Of a stretch of 58,983 nucleotides of DNA, positions 8,347-17,573 are shown one piece after another. Under the pieces are notes generated by a model that made no database searches, had not been told where the DNA came from, and worked only from the letters and a program-made list of their open reading frames with translations. The position numbers were made by a program, and so were the translations under genes. Position 1 is the first letter of the stretch, and the number at the start of each line of letters is the position of its first letter. Source of the DNA: an uncultured Muribaculaceae bacterium (GTDB lineage: Bacteria > Bacteroidota > Bacteroidia > Bacteroidales > Muribaculaceae); contig CAJTYD010000007.1 in NCBI GenBank assembly GCA_910583775.1, forward strand, positions 1-58,983. Reading direction: 5' to 3'.

Positions 8347-11300
8347 TTCTGCGGAGCGGGCGGCGGCGTGGATGAATTCCCGGAGGAAGTATTTGAGACG
8401 GCGCATGAGGTTCATCCTGTTGTTCTCCATCACCGAGGTGGTGATCTCACGCGTCCGGTCGATCCTGAAGCGCTCGCCGCCGAAGCGCAGCTTCGGATCG
8501 TGGAACATCCCCGTTATGTTGATGCCGAACGGGATCGGCACCGGCGATTCCTTCACTCCGATATGATAATAAAGCCTTCCGTCGAAGTTGTTGACGCCCA
8601 TCATGTCGAGTTTGTATTTCGGGAATTCGATGTCGAAAGGATAGAGTTCGAGAAGGTTGTCATGAACCGTGCCACGGACATTGATATTTTTGAAATGCAG
8701 GTCGTTGGAGTCTGGTATAAGCAACATTCTGGTGATATGACGGATAAAAGGGGTCTGATGAACCTGAAGATCGCGGCCCTGCACGTTTATATCGGCATGA
8801 AGCGAGGGGATATCTATATACATGTCGGGGAAAAGAAGCATGCTTCCCTTACATTCGGCCGACACGGTGCCTGAAAGGTTTTTCATCTGCGGCATCATGA
8901 CAAGCAGGGAATGAAAATGATCGAAGAAACTCACCACATCCACATCCATGATGCCGAGCTTCGCCTCCATACCGAGCCGGAGTATATCCGACGTCCGATA
9001 CATGAAATCAAGATATGCCTTTCCGAAATCTGCCGATATCTTCAGGTTTTCTATTCTGGCGTCTCCGTCGCGAAGAGTCATGCCCGCGGAGAGATCATAA
9101 AGATGAAGGTTCATATATCTCGTCTCCCTGGCCGAAGCGCGCACATCGGCGATTATATTCCTCGGAATAATCAACGCCACGCTGTCGGAGGCCGTGACAA
9201 CCGGACTCTTCTGAGGAAGGACCTTCTCACCACCTTGCGCAAGCGACTTATGGCGTTCATAAGCCGCGGCAAGGCTGTTGATCTGAACCGTATCCATATC
9301 CAGATCAAGATTTATCGGCAGAGGAGCAGGCACAGTCGACGACAGGAACTGCCGCAGGTTTCCTATCCGGCCGCTCACCCGCGCCTCCGTCTCGCCGAGA
9401 CGGAGGTCAACATTGCTAAGAGAAACAGAATCGAACGAGGCCGAAACATCCAGACCTGAAAAAGAGAGGGGCACCTGCAGCGACGGCACCATGCAGGCTC
9501 CTTTGTCAACAAAAAGACGGCCGTCCGTTTTCCATCCCGCCATAATCTTCCTGACTTCAGGAGGGACATTCACCTTCACAAACTCGGCTGAATGCCGGGC
9601 GGAGCACAGCGCCGACGAATCGGCTTTCCATCTCGCCGGCATTACAAACGGAGGAGCCTCGACAGGTCTGGTCATCGCGTCGGCTCCCAGCGAGGCAGAC
9701 ACACCACGCAATCCCACACCATTTCCCTTAATCCGCACCGACATCGTGTCGCCCCTCAGATTCACGTTTATCTTCCGTGCCTCCAGACGTTGCGGAGCCG
9801 TCTTTATCGTCCCCTTTATATCCACGTTCCTCAACATGAGGCTTACCGTATCCGCAGGCTTGTCGAATTCGAGAGAGGCCGCCTTTACATCCACGTTGAA
9901 AGGCAGGGATCGCAGAAGAGCGTCAATCCTTACATTCCCGTTGTCGGAAAGACGGCTTTCCAGCTCCAGTTTCCGGCCCGAAAGTCTGTATTTTCCACGG
10001 GTTGCCGTTATGCGGTCGGCGGAGGCCTTAAGATCAAGCATACCGTCATAAAGGTCATTATTGTCAAGTCTTCCGGCCCCGCCACGAAAAGCGAGGGTAA
10101 ATCTCTTGCCGGCGCCGGAGATGTCAAAAGCAGGGAAACTTGCAGAATAATTGGCTAAGGAAACGTTCCCGTCCGCAAATACGCTCACCAGTTTTCCTTT
10201 CTGCAGATCGGAAACCCGGAATCTAAGGTCAGCTTGCGCCCGAAGGACGCCACGGAGTCCGAAATCGCGAAGAGGAACTATATCCCGTCCCGATTTCGAA
10301 AGGTCAGCCTCCCCTTTCATCGTCATGAAGACTTCCGGATCACCGAGAAGGTCAGTTATCCGGCCTCTGAGATCCAGCCATCCTCCTTCTCCTTCAAGGC
10401 GAAACCACGGAATATCGAAATAGGAAAAATCGGGATTCTCTCCGTTAAAAGAAAGGCGCGCCCCGACTCCCAGATGCCTGACGGAATACCTTTCCCGTTC
10501 ATTCACCGTATAACTCATCTCTCCGTCGGGGACGGTGAAATCCACATCAAGCGAGGGAAGCTTCGAGGAAGAGAACACATACGAAGAAAGCAGCCGCGCG
10601 GAGGCATTGACGGTGATGTCCGCATTCAGCCCGCTTACACGGGGAATAACGGCCGAAGGGAAATAGTCGAGCAGACGGTCCAGACTGAAGCTGTCGAGCT
10701 GATAGGTAAAGTTATTAAGCTTCATCTCCTTGCCTATCTGCATGTCCATGTCAAGTTTCCCGGAAGTGTTTCCGAGGGCCACACTGTAATTGTCGGTCAG
10801 GATTCCAAACGGATCGAAACGGAGCCTGAGACGCCCGTTAAGTCTGAATGGGAACCGGCTAAGGATCTGCAGAGTCCGCACCCTCGCGGAAATCTTTCCC
10901 TGGATCCGAAGACTATAGTCTTCAAGACTATCGGCTGAACGCCGGAGATCGAGCCCGTCAAGCGACATACCGGCCGTCAGGCCCGTTACGCGACTGTAGA
11001 AACGGAGATTTCCTGCCCCGCGCACGCTTACATCCGCAGCGGTAAAAAAGGGGATTCTGTTTTCCGAGCCCTCCGCGTTCCAGATATTCCAGTTTGAGAT
11101 CGAATCCGTGACCCCGACAAGATTCAGGGAAAGCGTCTCCACTTCAAGATCCCGTAGGAAAATTTGGCCGCTAAGCAGACGCAGAAGATTGATTCCTCCA
11201 CGCAGTCTGCCCGTGGTCATAAGCTCCCGATACCCGGCGGGGAGTTTCCGGAGTATGCTGTCGGGCTGTGAATCGAGCGCACGGCTTGTGACCCGGAGGG

Positions 11301-11541
11301 AGTCAACCTCGATGCAAAGATGCGGGAATGTCGACCAGAGGGTGAACCGGGCGTTGGAGACACGCACGTCGGCATTCAGCATCCGGCTTACCTCCCGGTT
11401 TATCATGCGGGTGAGACGCTGAGGGGTGAGCGTCCATGTCATGACACATATCGCAGCGACCGCAAGCACCAGGAACGACCCTAAAACCAGAGCCGTCACA
11501 CGGACTATCTTCCGGGCGATATGTTTCTTTGTGTCAGACAT
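8344..11541 (-). CDS. AsmA-like inner-membrane protein
   Basis: The 1065-aa protein has one N-terminal membrane segment (about residues 15-37, VTALVLGSFLVLAVAAICVMTW) and then a long periplasmic beta-rich region. The N-terminus (LTPQRLTRMINREVSRMLNADVRVSNARFTLWSTFPHLCIEVDSL) and the C-terminus (tandem LHADINVQG and LYPFDIEFPKYKLDMMGVNNFDGRLYYHIGVKESP) match AsmA/AsmA_2 family patterns. These are proteins of the bridge-like lipid-transfer class thought to move phospholipids between membranes. It is monocistronic-looking, separated from topA by an interspersed repeat. The exact cargo cannot be inferred. Confidence 0.9.
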   Translation of the reverse strand: MSDTKKHIARKIVRVTALVLGSFLVLAVAAICVMTWTLTPQRLTRMINREVSRMLNADVRVSNARFTLWSTFPHLCIEVDSLRVTSRALDSQPDSILRKLPAGYRELMTTGRLRGGINLLRLLSGQIFLRDLEVETLSLNLVGVTDSISNWNIWNAEGSENRIPFFTAADVSVRGAGNLRFYSRVTGLTAGMSLDGLDLRRSADSLEDYSLRIQGKISARVRTLQILSRFPFRLNGRLRLRFDPFGILTDNYSVALGNTSGKLDMDMQIGKEMKLNNFTYQLDSFSLDRLLDYFPSAVIPRVSGLNADITVNASARLLSSYVFSSSKLPSLDVDFTVPDGEMSYTVNERERYSVRHLGVGARLSFNGENPDFSYFDIPWFRLEGEGGWLDLRGRITDLLGDPEVFMTMKGEADLSKSGRDIVPLRDFGLRGVLRAQADLRFRVSDLQKGKLVSVFADGNVSLANYSASFPAFDISGAGKRFTLAFRGGAGRLDNNDLYDGMLDLKASADRITATRGKYRLSGRKLELESRLSDNGNVRIDALLRSLPFNVDVKAASLEFDKPADTVSLMLRNVDIKGTIKTAPQRLEARKINVNLRGDTMSVRIKGNGVGLRGVSASLGADAMTRPVEAPPFVMPARWKADSSALCSARHSAEFVKVNVPPEVRKIMAGWKTDGRLFVDKGACMVPSLQVPLSFSGLDVSASFDSVSLSNVDLRLGETEARVSGRIGNLRQFLSSTVPAPLPINLDLDMDTVQINSLAAAYERHKSLAQGGEKVLPQKSPVVTASDSVALIIPRNIIADVRASARETRYMNLHLYDLSAGMTLRDGDARIENLKISADFGKAYLDFMYRTSDILRLGMEAKLGIMDVDVVSFFDHFHSLLVMMPQMKNLSGTVSAECKGSMLLFPDMYIDIPSLHADINVQGRDLQVHQTPFIRHITRMLLIPDSNDLHFKNINVRGTVHDNLLELYPFDIEFPKYKLDMMGVNNFDGRLYYHIGVKESPVPIPFGINITGMFHDPKLRFGGERFRIDRTREITTSVMENNRMNLMRRLKYFLREFIHAAARSAE

Positions 11542-11593
11542 AGTATAGCGTGGATTTGTAATAATAACAAACCCACGCTATCTATGGTTTTAA

Positions 11594-11683
11594 TTGGTTT
11601 ATGGTTGGGGTTTATGGTTTAGATAATACCCCTTGTCCCGATATCCGAATCAAAAGGTAACCTCTAAACCCTAACCTTAAACT
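11594..11683. repeat. Interspersed GGGTTTATGGTTTAG inverted repeat, copy 1
   Basis: GGTTGGGGTTTA faces TAAACCCTAACC (11 of 12 pairs), and GGTTTAGA faces TCTAAACC across a roughly 30-nt centre. Closely related copies lie at 14075-14162 and 19103-19230. It sits between the topA stop and the AsmA gene start. Confidence 0.8.
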
Positions 11684-11686
11684 ATA

Positions 11687-14014
11687 TCACTTGCGGGAGC
11701 GGGAGGTGCGTTTCGGTGCGGCATCCTGCTTCTCCATGATCTCCTTCACCTCGTCGGCGGTAAGGGCCGCCGGATCCATTCCTTTCGGGATCTTGTAGTT
11801 CACGGCCTTGCGCGCGCCCTCTTTCTTATAAGCGATATAGGGGCCGAATCGGCCGTTGAGAACCTCCACCCCGGGCAGTTCCTCGAAACTCTTTATCTGG
11901 CGGTTTGCCTCCGCCTCATCCTTCGCCTTTATCAGCGCCTCGGCTTCGGCCAGGGTGATGGTCTGCGGTGCCATATCCTTGGGGATGGACACGAACTTCT
12001 TGCCGTAATGGATATAGGGACCGAAGCGACCGATAGCCGCCGTAACCTCCATGCCGTCGATCTCGCCGACCTTCCGGGGAAGTTCGAACAGTTTCAGGGC
12101 CTCCTCCAGAGTGATGTCACTTATGCTCTGGCCTTCAAGAAGACTTGCGAAATGGGGCTTCTCCTCGTCGGCGGCATCTCCGATCTGAGCCACAGGCCCG
12201 AAACGGCCGATCTTCACCGACACAGGCTTGCCGCTCTTCGGATCGACCCCAAGGACGCGCTCTCCCACCTTATGCTCCATCCTCATAGAATCCACATTCT
12301 CTATCGACGGATGGAAATGACCGTAGAAACTCGACATCTCATTCTGCCAGCCGAGCTTTCCCTCGGCTATCTCGTCGAATTTCTCCTCAACTTTCGCAGT
12401 GAAGTTATAGTCGAGGATATCGGGGAAATAATTTGTAAGGAAATCGTTGACAACCATTCCGACATCCGTAGGCACCAGCTTTCCCTTCTCGCTGCCCGAA
12501 TTCTCGGTAAGGACAGCTTTTGTCACCTTCCCCTCCTTGAGGGAGATGGTGTCGTAACTCCTGGGAGTGCCCTCCTTCTCGCCGTGACGGATATAGTCGC
12601 GGCTCTGGATTGTGGATATCGTCGGAGCGTAGGTGGAGGGGCGTCCGATTCCGAGATCCTCCATCTTCTTGACAAGCGCGGCCTCCGTATATCTGGGGGG
12701 AGCCTGAGTGAATCTCTGCGTCGCGGTTATCTCCTGCGCCGTCAGGACGCTCCCCTTGGCGATGGCGGGAAGCAGCGTGTCCTTCGAAAGCTGTCTGTCG
12801 CTCTCCGGGTCACCGTAAGCGAGCATGAAGCCCGGGAACTTCACAATCTCGCCTTCGGCCTTGAATTCCTCCTTGCTGCCCGAGACAGCGATCTCGACGG
12901 TGGTCTTCTCGATGGAGGCGTCACACATCTGCGAGGCCACGGCGCGCTTCCATATCAGCTCATAGAGCTTCTTCTCCTGCGCCGTACCGCTGACAGTGCG
13001 GTTGGAGACATAGGTCGGACGGATGGCCTCATGGGCCTCCTGGGCTCCTTTGGAATGGATGTGATAATGGCGGACAGCGAGATATTCGGCGCCGAATGTC
13101 GAATCGACCATGCCGGAGATATCCTTGAGCGCAAGCTCCGAAAGGTTGGTGGAATCGGTACGCATATATGTGATGTGTCCGTCCTCATAGAGTTTCTGGG
13201 CGATCCTCATAGTCTGACTCACCGAAAAACCGAGGCGTTTACCGGCCTCCTGCTGCAGGGTCGAGGTAGTGAACGGAGGCGCCGGGCTTCTCTTTATAGG
13301 TTTCACCGAGACATCGCTCACCGTGAAGGAGGCCTTGGCACAGGCCTCGAGAAAAGCTGCGGCATTCTTTTCGGATTCGAAGCGGTTTTTGAGTTCACCT
13401 TTGAGCGTGGCCTTATCGGCCGTAAGGAAAGTGCCGACAACGCGGAAATAAGGTTCGGAAACAAACGCCTCGATCTCCTTCTCCCTCTCGCAGATGAGGC
13501 GCAGGGCCACGCTCTGCACCCTTCCGGCCGAGAGAGCGGGTTTGATCTTCTTCCAGAGAATAGGGCTGAGCTCGAAACCGACGATGCGGTCGAGGACACG
13601 TCGTGCCTGCTGGGCGTTCACCCTGTCGATGTCGATGCCCCGCGGATTGGCAAGAGCGTGCAGGATAGCGGGCTTCGTGATCTCATGGAACACGATGCGC
13701 TTGGTTGTGGCCGGATCGAGTCCGAGCACCTCGCAGAGATGCCAGGCGATGGCCTCACCCTCGCGGTCCTCATCGGAAGCGAGCCATACCGTCTCGGCTG
13801 TTTTGGCGGCCTTCTTCAGCTCCTTCACGAGCTCTTTCTTTTCCGCCGGTATCTCGTACAAGGGCGCGAAATCCTTGTCGACATCCACGCTCATGCCCCG
13901 TTTCTTGAGGTCGCGCACATGCCCGTAGCTCGACATGACCTTGTAGTCCTTACCTAAAAATTTCTCTATCGTCTTGGCTTTTGCCGGAGACTCGACTATC
14001 ACAAGATTCTTCAT
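11687..14014 (-). CDS. topA: DNA topoisomerase I
   Basis: This type IA topoisomerase relaxes negative supercoils. The 775-aa protein opens with the Toprim domain (IVESPAKAKTIEKFLG at 6-21, DEDREGEAIAWHL at 81-93). The catalytic Tyr283 is in ITYMRTDSTNLS. Instead of zinc ribbons the C-terminus (about 590-760) has the repeat type GRFGPYIHYGKK and GRFGPYIAYKKEG, ending in a basic tail. That domain arrangement is usual for Bacteroidetes TopA. It is transcribed away from folD and separated from it by a repeat. Confidence 0.97.
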   Translation of the reverse strand: MKNLVIVESPAKAKTIEKFLGKDYKVMSSYGHVRDLKKRGMSVDVDKDFAPLYEIPAEKKELVKELKKAAKTAETVWLASDEDREGEAIAWHLCEVLGLDPATTKRIVFHEITKPAILHALANPRGIDIDRVNAQQARRVLDRIVGFELSPILWKKIKPALSAGRVQSVALRLICEREKEIEAFVSEPYFRVVGTFLTADKATLKGELKNRFESEKNAAAFLEACAKASFTVSDVSVKPIKRSPAPPFTTSTLQQEAGKRLGFSVSQTMRIAQKLYEDGHITYMRTDSTNLSELALKDISGMVDSTFGAEYLAVRHYHIHSKGAQEAHEAIRPTYVSNRTVSGTAQEKKLYELIWKRAVASQMCDASIEKTTVEIAVSGSKEEFKAEGEIVKFPGFMLAYGDPESDRQLSKDTLLPAIAKGSVLTAQEITATQRFTQAPPRYTEAALVKKMEDLGIGRPSTYAPTISTIQSRDYIRHGEKEGTPRSYDTISLKEGKVTKAVLTENSGSEKGKLVPTDVGMVVNDFLTNYFPDILDYNFTAKVEEKFDEIAEGKLGWQNEMSSFYGHFHPSIENVDSMRMEHKVGERVLGVDPKSGKPVSVKIGRFGPVAQIGDAADEEKPHFASLLEGQSISDITLEEALKLFELPRKVGEIDGMEVTAAIGRFGPYIHYGKKFVSIPKDMAPQTITLAEAEALIKAKDEAEANRQIKSFEELPGVEVLNGRFGPYIAYKKEGARKAVNYKIPKGMDPAALTADEVKEIMEKQDAAPKRTSRSRK

Positions 14015-14074
14015 TCCTATATATTTTGCTCAAGCGTATTCCTGTGGAACCGTCAGATATATTCTACTTAAATC

Positions 14075-14162
14075 AGTTTATGGTTCGGGTTTATGGTTTA
14101 GATAATACCGGTTGTCTCGATACCCGATTCAAAGGGGAACCTCTAAACCCTAACCTTAAACT
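14075..14162. repeat. Interspersed GGGTTTATGGTTTAG inverted repeat, copy 2
   Basis: Same family as 11594-11683, with the centre GATAATACC, TTGTC and CGATA blocks conserved. It lies upstream of topA, between topA and folD. Confidence 0.8.
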
Positions 14163-14271
14163 CAAGCCTTCACGTTCATTTAAACTTGCAAGACTTGCTT
14201 AATTATAATAACAAGAATTTCAGAAAAAGTTCCGCAGGAACGAAAAGTGAAGAGAGGGAGAGACGGCGTCT

Positions 14272-15153
14272 TTATCTGTAGGGATTGTTTTTACGCGCCT
14301 GCAACGTATTTATCATCAGAGAGCAGATCGTCATGGGGCCGACGCCTCCGGGCACCGGGGTAATGAACGAGCATTTCTCAGCCACATTGGCGTAGTCCAC
14401 GTCGCCGCTCAGGCGCCAGCCGCGCTGACGGGTCGCGTCGGGGACACGCGTAGTTCCTACGTCGATGATCGTGGCGCCCGGCTTGACCATATCCTCGGTG
14501 ACGAACCCGGGCTGGCCGAGGGCGGCGACGATAATGTCGGCCTGGCGGCAGATCTCCTTGATGTTGGGAGTGGCAGAATGGCAGACCGTAACGGTGCAGT
14601 TGCCCGGATTGGCCTTCTGCATCAGCAGCGTCGCCATCGGTTTGCCCACGATGTTGCTTCTCCCGAGCACCACTGCATGCTTGCCCCTGGTCTCCACGCC
14701 ATAACGTTTCAGAAGCTGCATGATTCCGGCCGGAGTGGCGGGCAGAAAGCCCGGCAGACCTACCGACACGCGGCCTACATTAATGGGATGGAAGCCATCG
14801 ACGTCTTTCGACGGATCTATCGAATGGATCACCGCCTGCTCGTCGATATGTTTCGGGAGCGGAAGCTGCACTATGAATCCGTCAACCTCGGGATCCTCGT
14901 TGAGTTCCTTGATCTTGGCGAGGAGCTCATCCTGGCTAACGGTGTCTTCGAAACGCACCAGCGTGCTCCTGAACCCGCATTCGCCACAGGCCTTCACCTT
15001 GTTGGCCACATACGTCTCCGAGCCTCCGTCGTGCCCTACCAGTATGGCGCACAGGTGAGGGGCGCGCTCGCCGCGCGATACCATCTCAGCCACTTCAGCG
15101 GCTATCTCCTGCTTTATCTCCGAAGCAGTCTTTTTTCCGTCGATTATTGTCAT
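14272..15153 (-). CDS. folD: Bifunctional methylene-THF dehydrogenase/cyclohydrolase
   Basis: It interconverts 5,10-methylene-, methenyl- and 10-formyl-THF for one-carbon supply. The 293-aa protein has the substrate/catalytic motif SETYVANKVKACGECGF (Tyr48, Lys52), VQLPLPKHID near 95-104, DVDGFHP, and the NADP-binding GRSNIVGKP motif with the C-terminal PVPGGVGPMT signature. Length and motifs are standard. A promoter with good spacing lies about 90 bp upstream. Confidence 0.97.
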   Translation of the reverse strand: MTIIDGKKTASEIKQEIAAEVAEMVSRGERAPHLCAILVGHDGGSETYVANKVKACGECGFRSTLVRFEDTVSQDELLAKIKELNEDPEVDGFIVQLPLPKHIDEQAVIHSIDPSKDVDGFHPINVGRVSVGLPGFLPATPAGIMQLLKRYGVETRGKHAVVLGRSNIVGKPMATLLMQKANPGNCTVTVCHSATPNIKEICRQADIIVAALGQPGFVTEDMVKPGATIIDVGTTRVPDATRQRGWRLSGDVDYANVAEKCSFITPVPGGVGPMTICSLMINTLQARKNNPYR

Positions 15154-15245
15154 ATCTCTTTAATTTTGTTCCGGTTTTTCGATTTTTCCGTTGAGTTTTC
15201 ACTCATTTTTCTCTCCTCTTTTTATAAGGAGTAGCTGTTTGGGTG

Positions 15246-15277
15246 CAAAATTAATAAAATTTCTATACGATTTCAAA
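15246..15277 (-). promoter_or_regulatory. folD promoter
   Basis: On the minus strand, TTTG (15277-15274) and TAATTTTG (15253-15246) are separated by 20 nt. The predicted leader is about 90 nt. Confidence 0.65.
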
Positions 15278-15340
15278 TGAAACATTTCAGCATTTTATGA
15301 GTTTATACTATAAGGACTTTAATTTTCAGGGTTTCAAGTT

Positions 15341-16630
15341 ATGAAAAGGGTTCACTACATATACTTCCTTCTCGCGGTAGTTCTCTACTCCTGGAGCAGC
15401 CTCTCCGCCGCCGGACGCCGCCCGCTGCCGGCCGCTTTCGACGGCTCCATGATGCCGTACGATTTTGCGGCCACAGACTCCATGCCCGTCGTCCCCGACT
15501 CGCTCAGGCCGGTATATATCGGCTACGTTGCGCGTCATGGCGCGAGATATATGACTTCGCCCGACAAGCTCCGCAACCTCTCGAAGATGCTTTACGACAC
15601 GGCCCTGAAAAGCCGCCTCACCCCCGAGGGAGAACGCTTCCATCTGCTGATCAAGAAAATGGAGGAGACAGGAGTCGGAAAATGGGGAATGCTCTCCGAT
15701 GTCGGCGTTGACGAGGAGAGACGGCTCGGAGCCGATATGGCGCGGATATTTCCGGATCTTTTCAGAAAAGGAGAAGTGAACGCCGTCTCCTCCTACGTCC
15801 CCCGTGTTGTGATGACGATGTATCAGTTCCTGTTCTCGCTCGAATCGAAGAAGACCGGAATCAATATGTCGACACTATCGGGCAAGGAGCTCAACCCCCT
15901 GCTCCGATGTTTCCATACCGACAGCATATATGACGCTTACCGGGCCCACGGCGACTGGGAGCCGGTGTATGAGGAATATTTCAGGCAGTTCGTCTCGCCC
16001 GAGCCTGCGCGCCGCCTTTTAGGAGCGATCCATGAAAACGACCGCGAGAAGCTGCGCAAGATCACGATGCAGATCTACGACGTGCTGTCGTCGTGCCGGG
16101 CCGCGGGAATCGAGCCGCCTACCGACGAATTCATGACCGAGGCGGAATACCGCGGATGCTGGCTGGCCGACAACCTCGAGCATTATCTGCGCAACAGCGT
16201 CAGCCCGCTCTCTACGTCTTGCGCCAAAGCCACCGCTCCGCTCATCAGACGAATCATCTCCGACGCCGACACTGCCCTGACTGCTCCCGAAGGGAAAGGA
16301 CGGATATTCAACGGCTATTTCGGACACGCCGAGACGCTGCTGCCGCTGCTCTCGACGATGGGCGTGGAGGGATGCTTCTACCTGCCGCTCGATTACGCAG
16401 ACCTCTACAAGCACTGGCGCGTCCAGGAGATCACACCTCTTGGCGCAAACTATATGATAATTTTCATGAAGTCGGAAAGCGGAAGGATATATGTCTCCAC
16501 ACGGCTCAACGGAAGAAACATTTCACCATTGCCCGATTCGCCGATGACGGTGCCCTGGAACGATCTCAAGGAATACTGGACAGCGAGGGTCGAGATGCTC
16601 TCAAACAGCCCGGGCGCCGACCTGCCCTGA
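15341..16630 (+). CDS. Secreted histidine acid phosphatase, MINPP/phytase-like
   Basis: The 429-aa protein has a Sec signal (residues 1-24, IYFLLAVVLYSWSSLSAAG). The catalytic RHGARY is at 65-70 with His66 as nucleophile. The proton donor motif is HAE at 329-331, the multiple inositol polyphosphate phosphatase variant of the usual HD. Related Bacteroides enzymes dephosphorylate phytate, which makes extracytoplasmic phosphate scavenging the likely role. It is a single gene next to a small hypothetical. Specificity for inositol phosphates is inferred from the HAE signature. Confidence 0.9.
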   Translation: MKRVHYIYFLLAVVLYSWSSLSAAGRRPLPAAFDGSMMPYDFAATDSMPVVPDSLRPVYIGYVARHGARYMTSPDKLRNLSKMLYDTALKSRLTPEGERFHLLIKKMEETGVGKWGMLSDVGVDEERRLGADMARIFPDLFRKGEVNAVSSYVPRVVMTMYQFLFSLESKKTGINMSTLSGKELNPLLRCFHTDSIYDAYRAHGDWEPVYEEYFRQFVSPEPARRLLGAIHENDREKLRKITMQIYDVLSSCRAAGIEPPTDEFMTEAEYRGCWLADNLEHYLRNSVSPLSTSCAKATAPLIRRIISDADTALTAPEGKGRIFNGYFGHAETLLPLLSTMGVEGCFYLPLDYADLYKHWRVQEITPLGANYMIIFMKSESGRIYVSTRLNGRNISPLPDSPMTVPWNDLKEYWTARVEMLSNSPGADLP

Positions 16631-16689
16631 CACCCGACGGAGTTCGTCTATTAAGAATATTATATTTAACTAATTAATAATATATTATT

Positions 16690-17106
16690 ATGAAAAACGC
16701 TCAGGAAGTTACGGCTCTCGTCAACGAAGGAAAGAGCCAGATCATCGAAGACATGAAAGAAAGGGGATATGGAGCAATCCTCTGGAACAATTCCACGGCA
16801 GGTTTCCACTTCATCCCCGAAATCGTCGTCACCGACACCGACAAGTCAAGAACCATGCGCATAATGGGTCTCTACCACTACGACGGCGTGCTTTACGCCA
16901 TAGAGGAGGGAAAGGCTCCGGTGCATCTCACCGATTTCTATACCGAGGGAGTCGAGGTCCCACCAGTTGTAGTAACCCTCACCGAGGATATGGCCCGGAC
17001 AGAATTAGGAATACCTTCTGAATCGAGAGGCTATACCTCACAGGGCACTCCCGAGGAATGGCTCGCCGTCGCCGACTGCTATTTCGAGGCTCTCAACGAG
17101 AAATAA
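16690..17106 (+). CDS. Hypothetical protein, 138 aa
   Basis: A soluble acidic protein without a signal peptide, beginning MKNAQEVTALVNEGKSQI. The pattern is an N-terminal helix, then beta-rich segments (YGAILWNNSTAGFHFIPEIVVTD, MRIMGLYHYDGVLYAIEE), ending in a helix. I do not recognise a family. It follows the phosphatase by 60 bp and has its own terminator at 17145-17185. Confidence 0.75.
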   Translation: MKNAQEVTALVNEGKSQIIEDMKERGYGAILWNNSTAGFHFIPEIVVTDTDKSRTMRIMGLYHYDGVLYAIEEGKAPVHLTDFYTEGVEVPPVVVTLTEDMARTELGIPSESRGYTSQGTPEEWLAVADCYFEALNEK

Positions 17107-17144
17107 CACCGGGATAACTCTATCTGGAACTGAAAAAATTCACC

Positions 17145-17185
17145 GATGCGGACGAACCAAACGTTCATCCGCATCTCTTTTTTAT
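17145..17185 (+). terminator. Intrinsic terminator
   Basis: GATGCGGACGAAC (17145-17157) pairs with GTTCATCCGCATC (17163-17175) with one mismatch, followed by TCTTTTTTAT. It ends the transcript of the 138-aa gene. Confidence 0.88.
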
Positions 17186-17323
17186 CCTTTTTAAGGCATT
17201 ATGCACCCAAAATAACCATTAAAACACCTAAAAAGCTCCAAAAATGTGCAGTATTTATGCATTTTAACATTTAAAGGGGGTGATTTTTAACATTTAATTG
17301 TCTTATTCCTTATAAATTATAGC

Positions 17324-17331
17324 TACATTTG
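17324..17331 (+). promoter_or_regulatory. -7 box of candidate small RNA
   Basis: TACATTTG matches TAnnTTTG; the -33 element is poor (ATTG at a wide spacing). The predicted start is near 17337. Confidence 0.5.
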
Positions 17332-17336
17332 CAAAC

Positions 17337-17563
17337 GATTACATAAATATAAATCGATAACTGCTTATATTTGGCAATCCACATCAAAAAAAAGTTGTGA
17401 AACTAAAACAGATTGTCAACTATAGGTTGTTTTTCCCCGCGAGGGACGGAACAGCCGGCTTTGACCCGAAGCGCATGCTTTCGCATACGCCCAAGGTGCA
17501 AAGTGACATAAGAATTTTGGTTATAAGGAGGATGACGCTTTTGAGAAAAAGCGTCATTTTTTC
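17337..17563 (+). ncRNA. Candidate structured small RNA, about 225 nt
   Basis: The segment lies between the terminator of the upstream gene and the 3' end of the convergent flippase gene. It has a -7 box at its start and a strong intrinsic terminator at its end. Internal structure: an 8-bp hairpin with one mismatch at 17471-17490, which is stacked by an outer stem CTTTGACC (17459-17466) with GGTGCAAAG (17495-17503, one bulge) across a CGAA/CCAA internal loop. A small hairpin CAAC/GTTG lies near 17420. The only plus-strand ORF runs antisense into the flippase and is not credible. I tested it by eye for SRP RNA, tmRNA and RNase P motifs and saw none. A 6S-type or other Bacteroidales small RNA is possible but unproven. 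Confidence 0.6.
17532..17563 (+). terminator. Terminator of the candidate small RNA
   Basis: ATGACGCTTTT (17532-17542) pairs with AAAAGCGTCAT (17547-17557) across GAGA, followed by six T. The T-run exists only on the plus strand, so it does not serve the convergent gene. Confidence 0.88.
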
Positions 17564-17573
17564 GTTTTATAAT

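Noticed and set aside
12008..13957. 649-codon ORF antisense to topA
   Set aside because: It is the shadow of a conserved enzyme gene in GC-rich DNA; its translation has no recognisable domain.
17337..17563. SRP RNA, tmRNA or RNase P RNA
   Set aside because: The SRP tetraloop region, the tmRNA tag reading frame and the RNase P conserved blocks are all missing.
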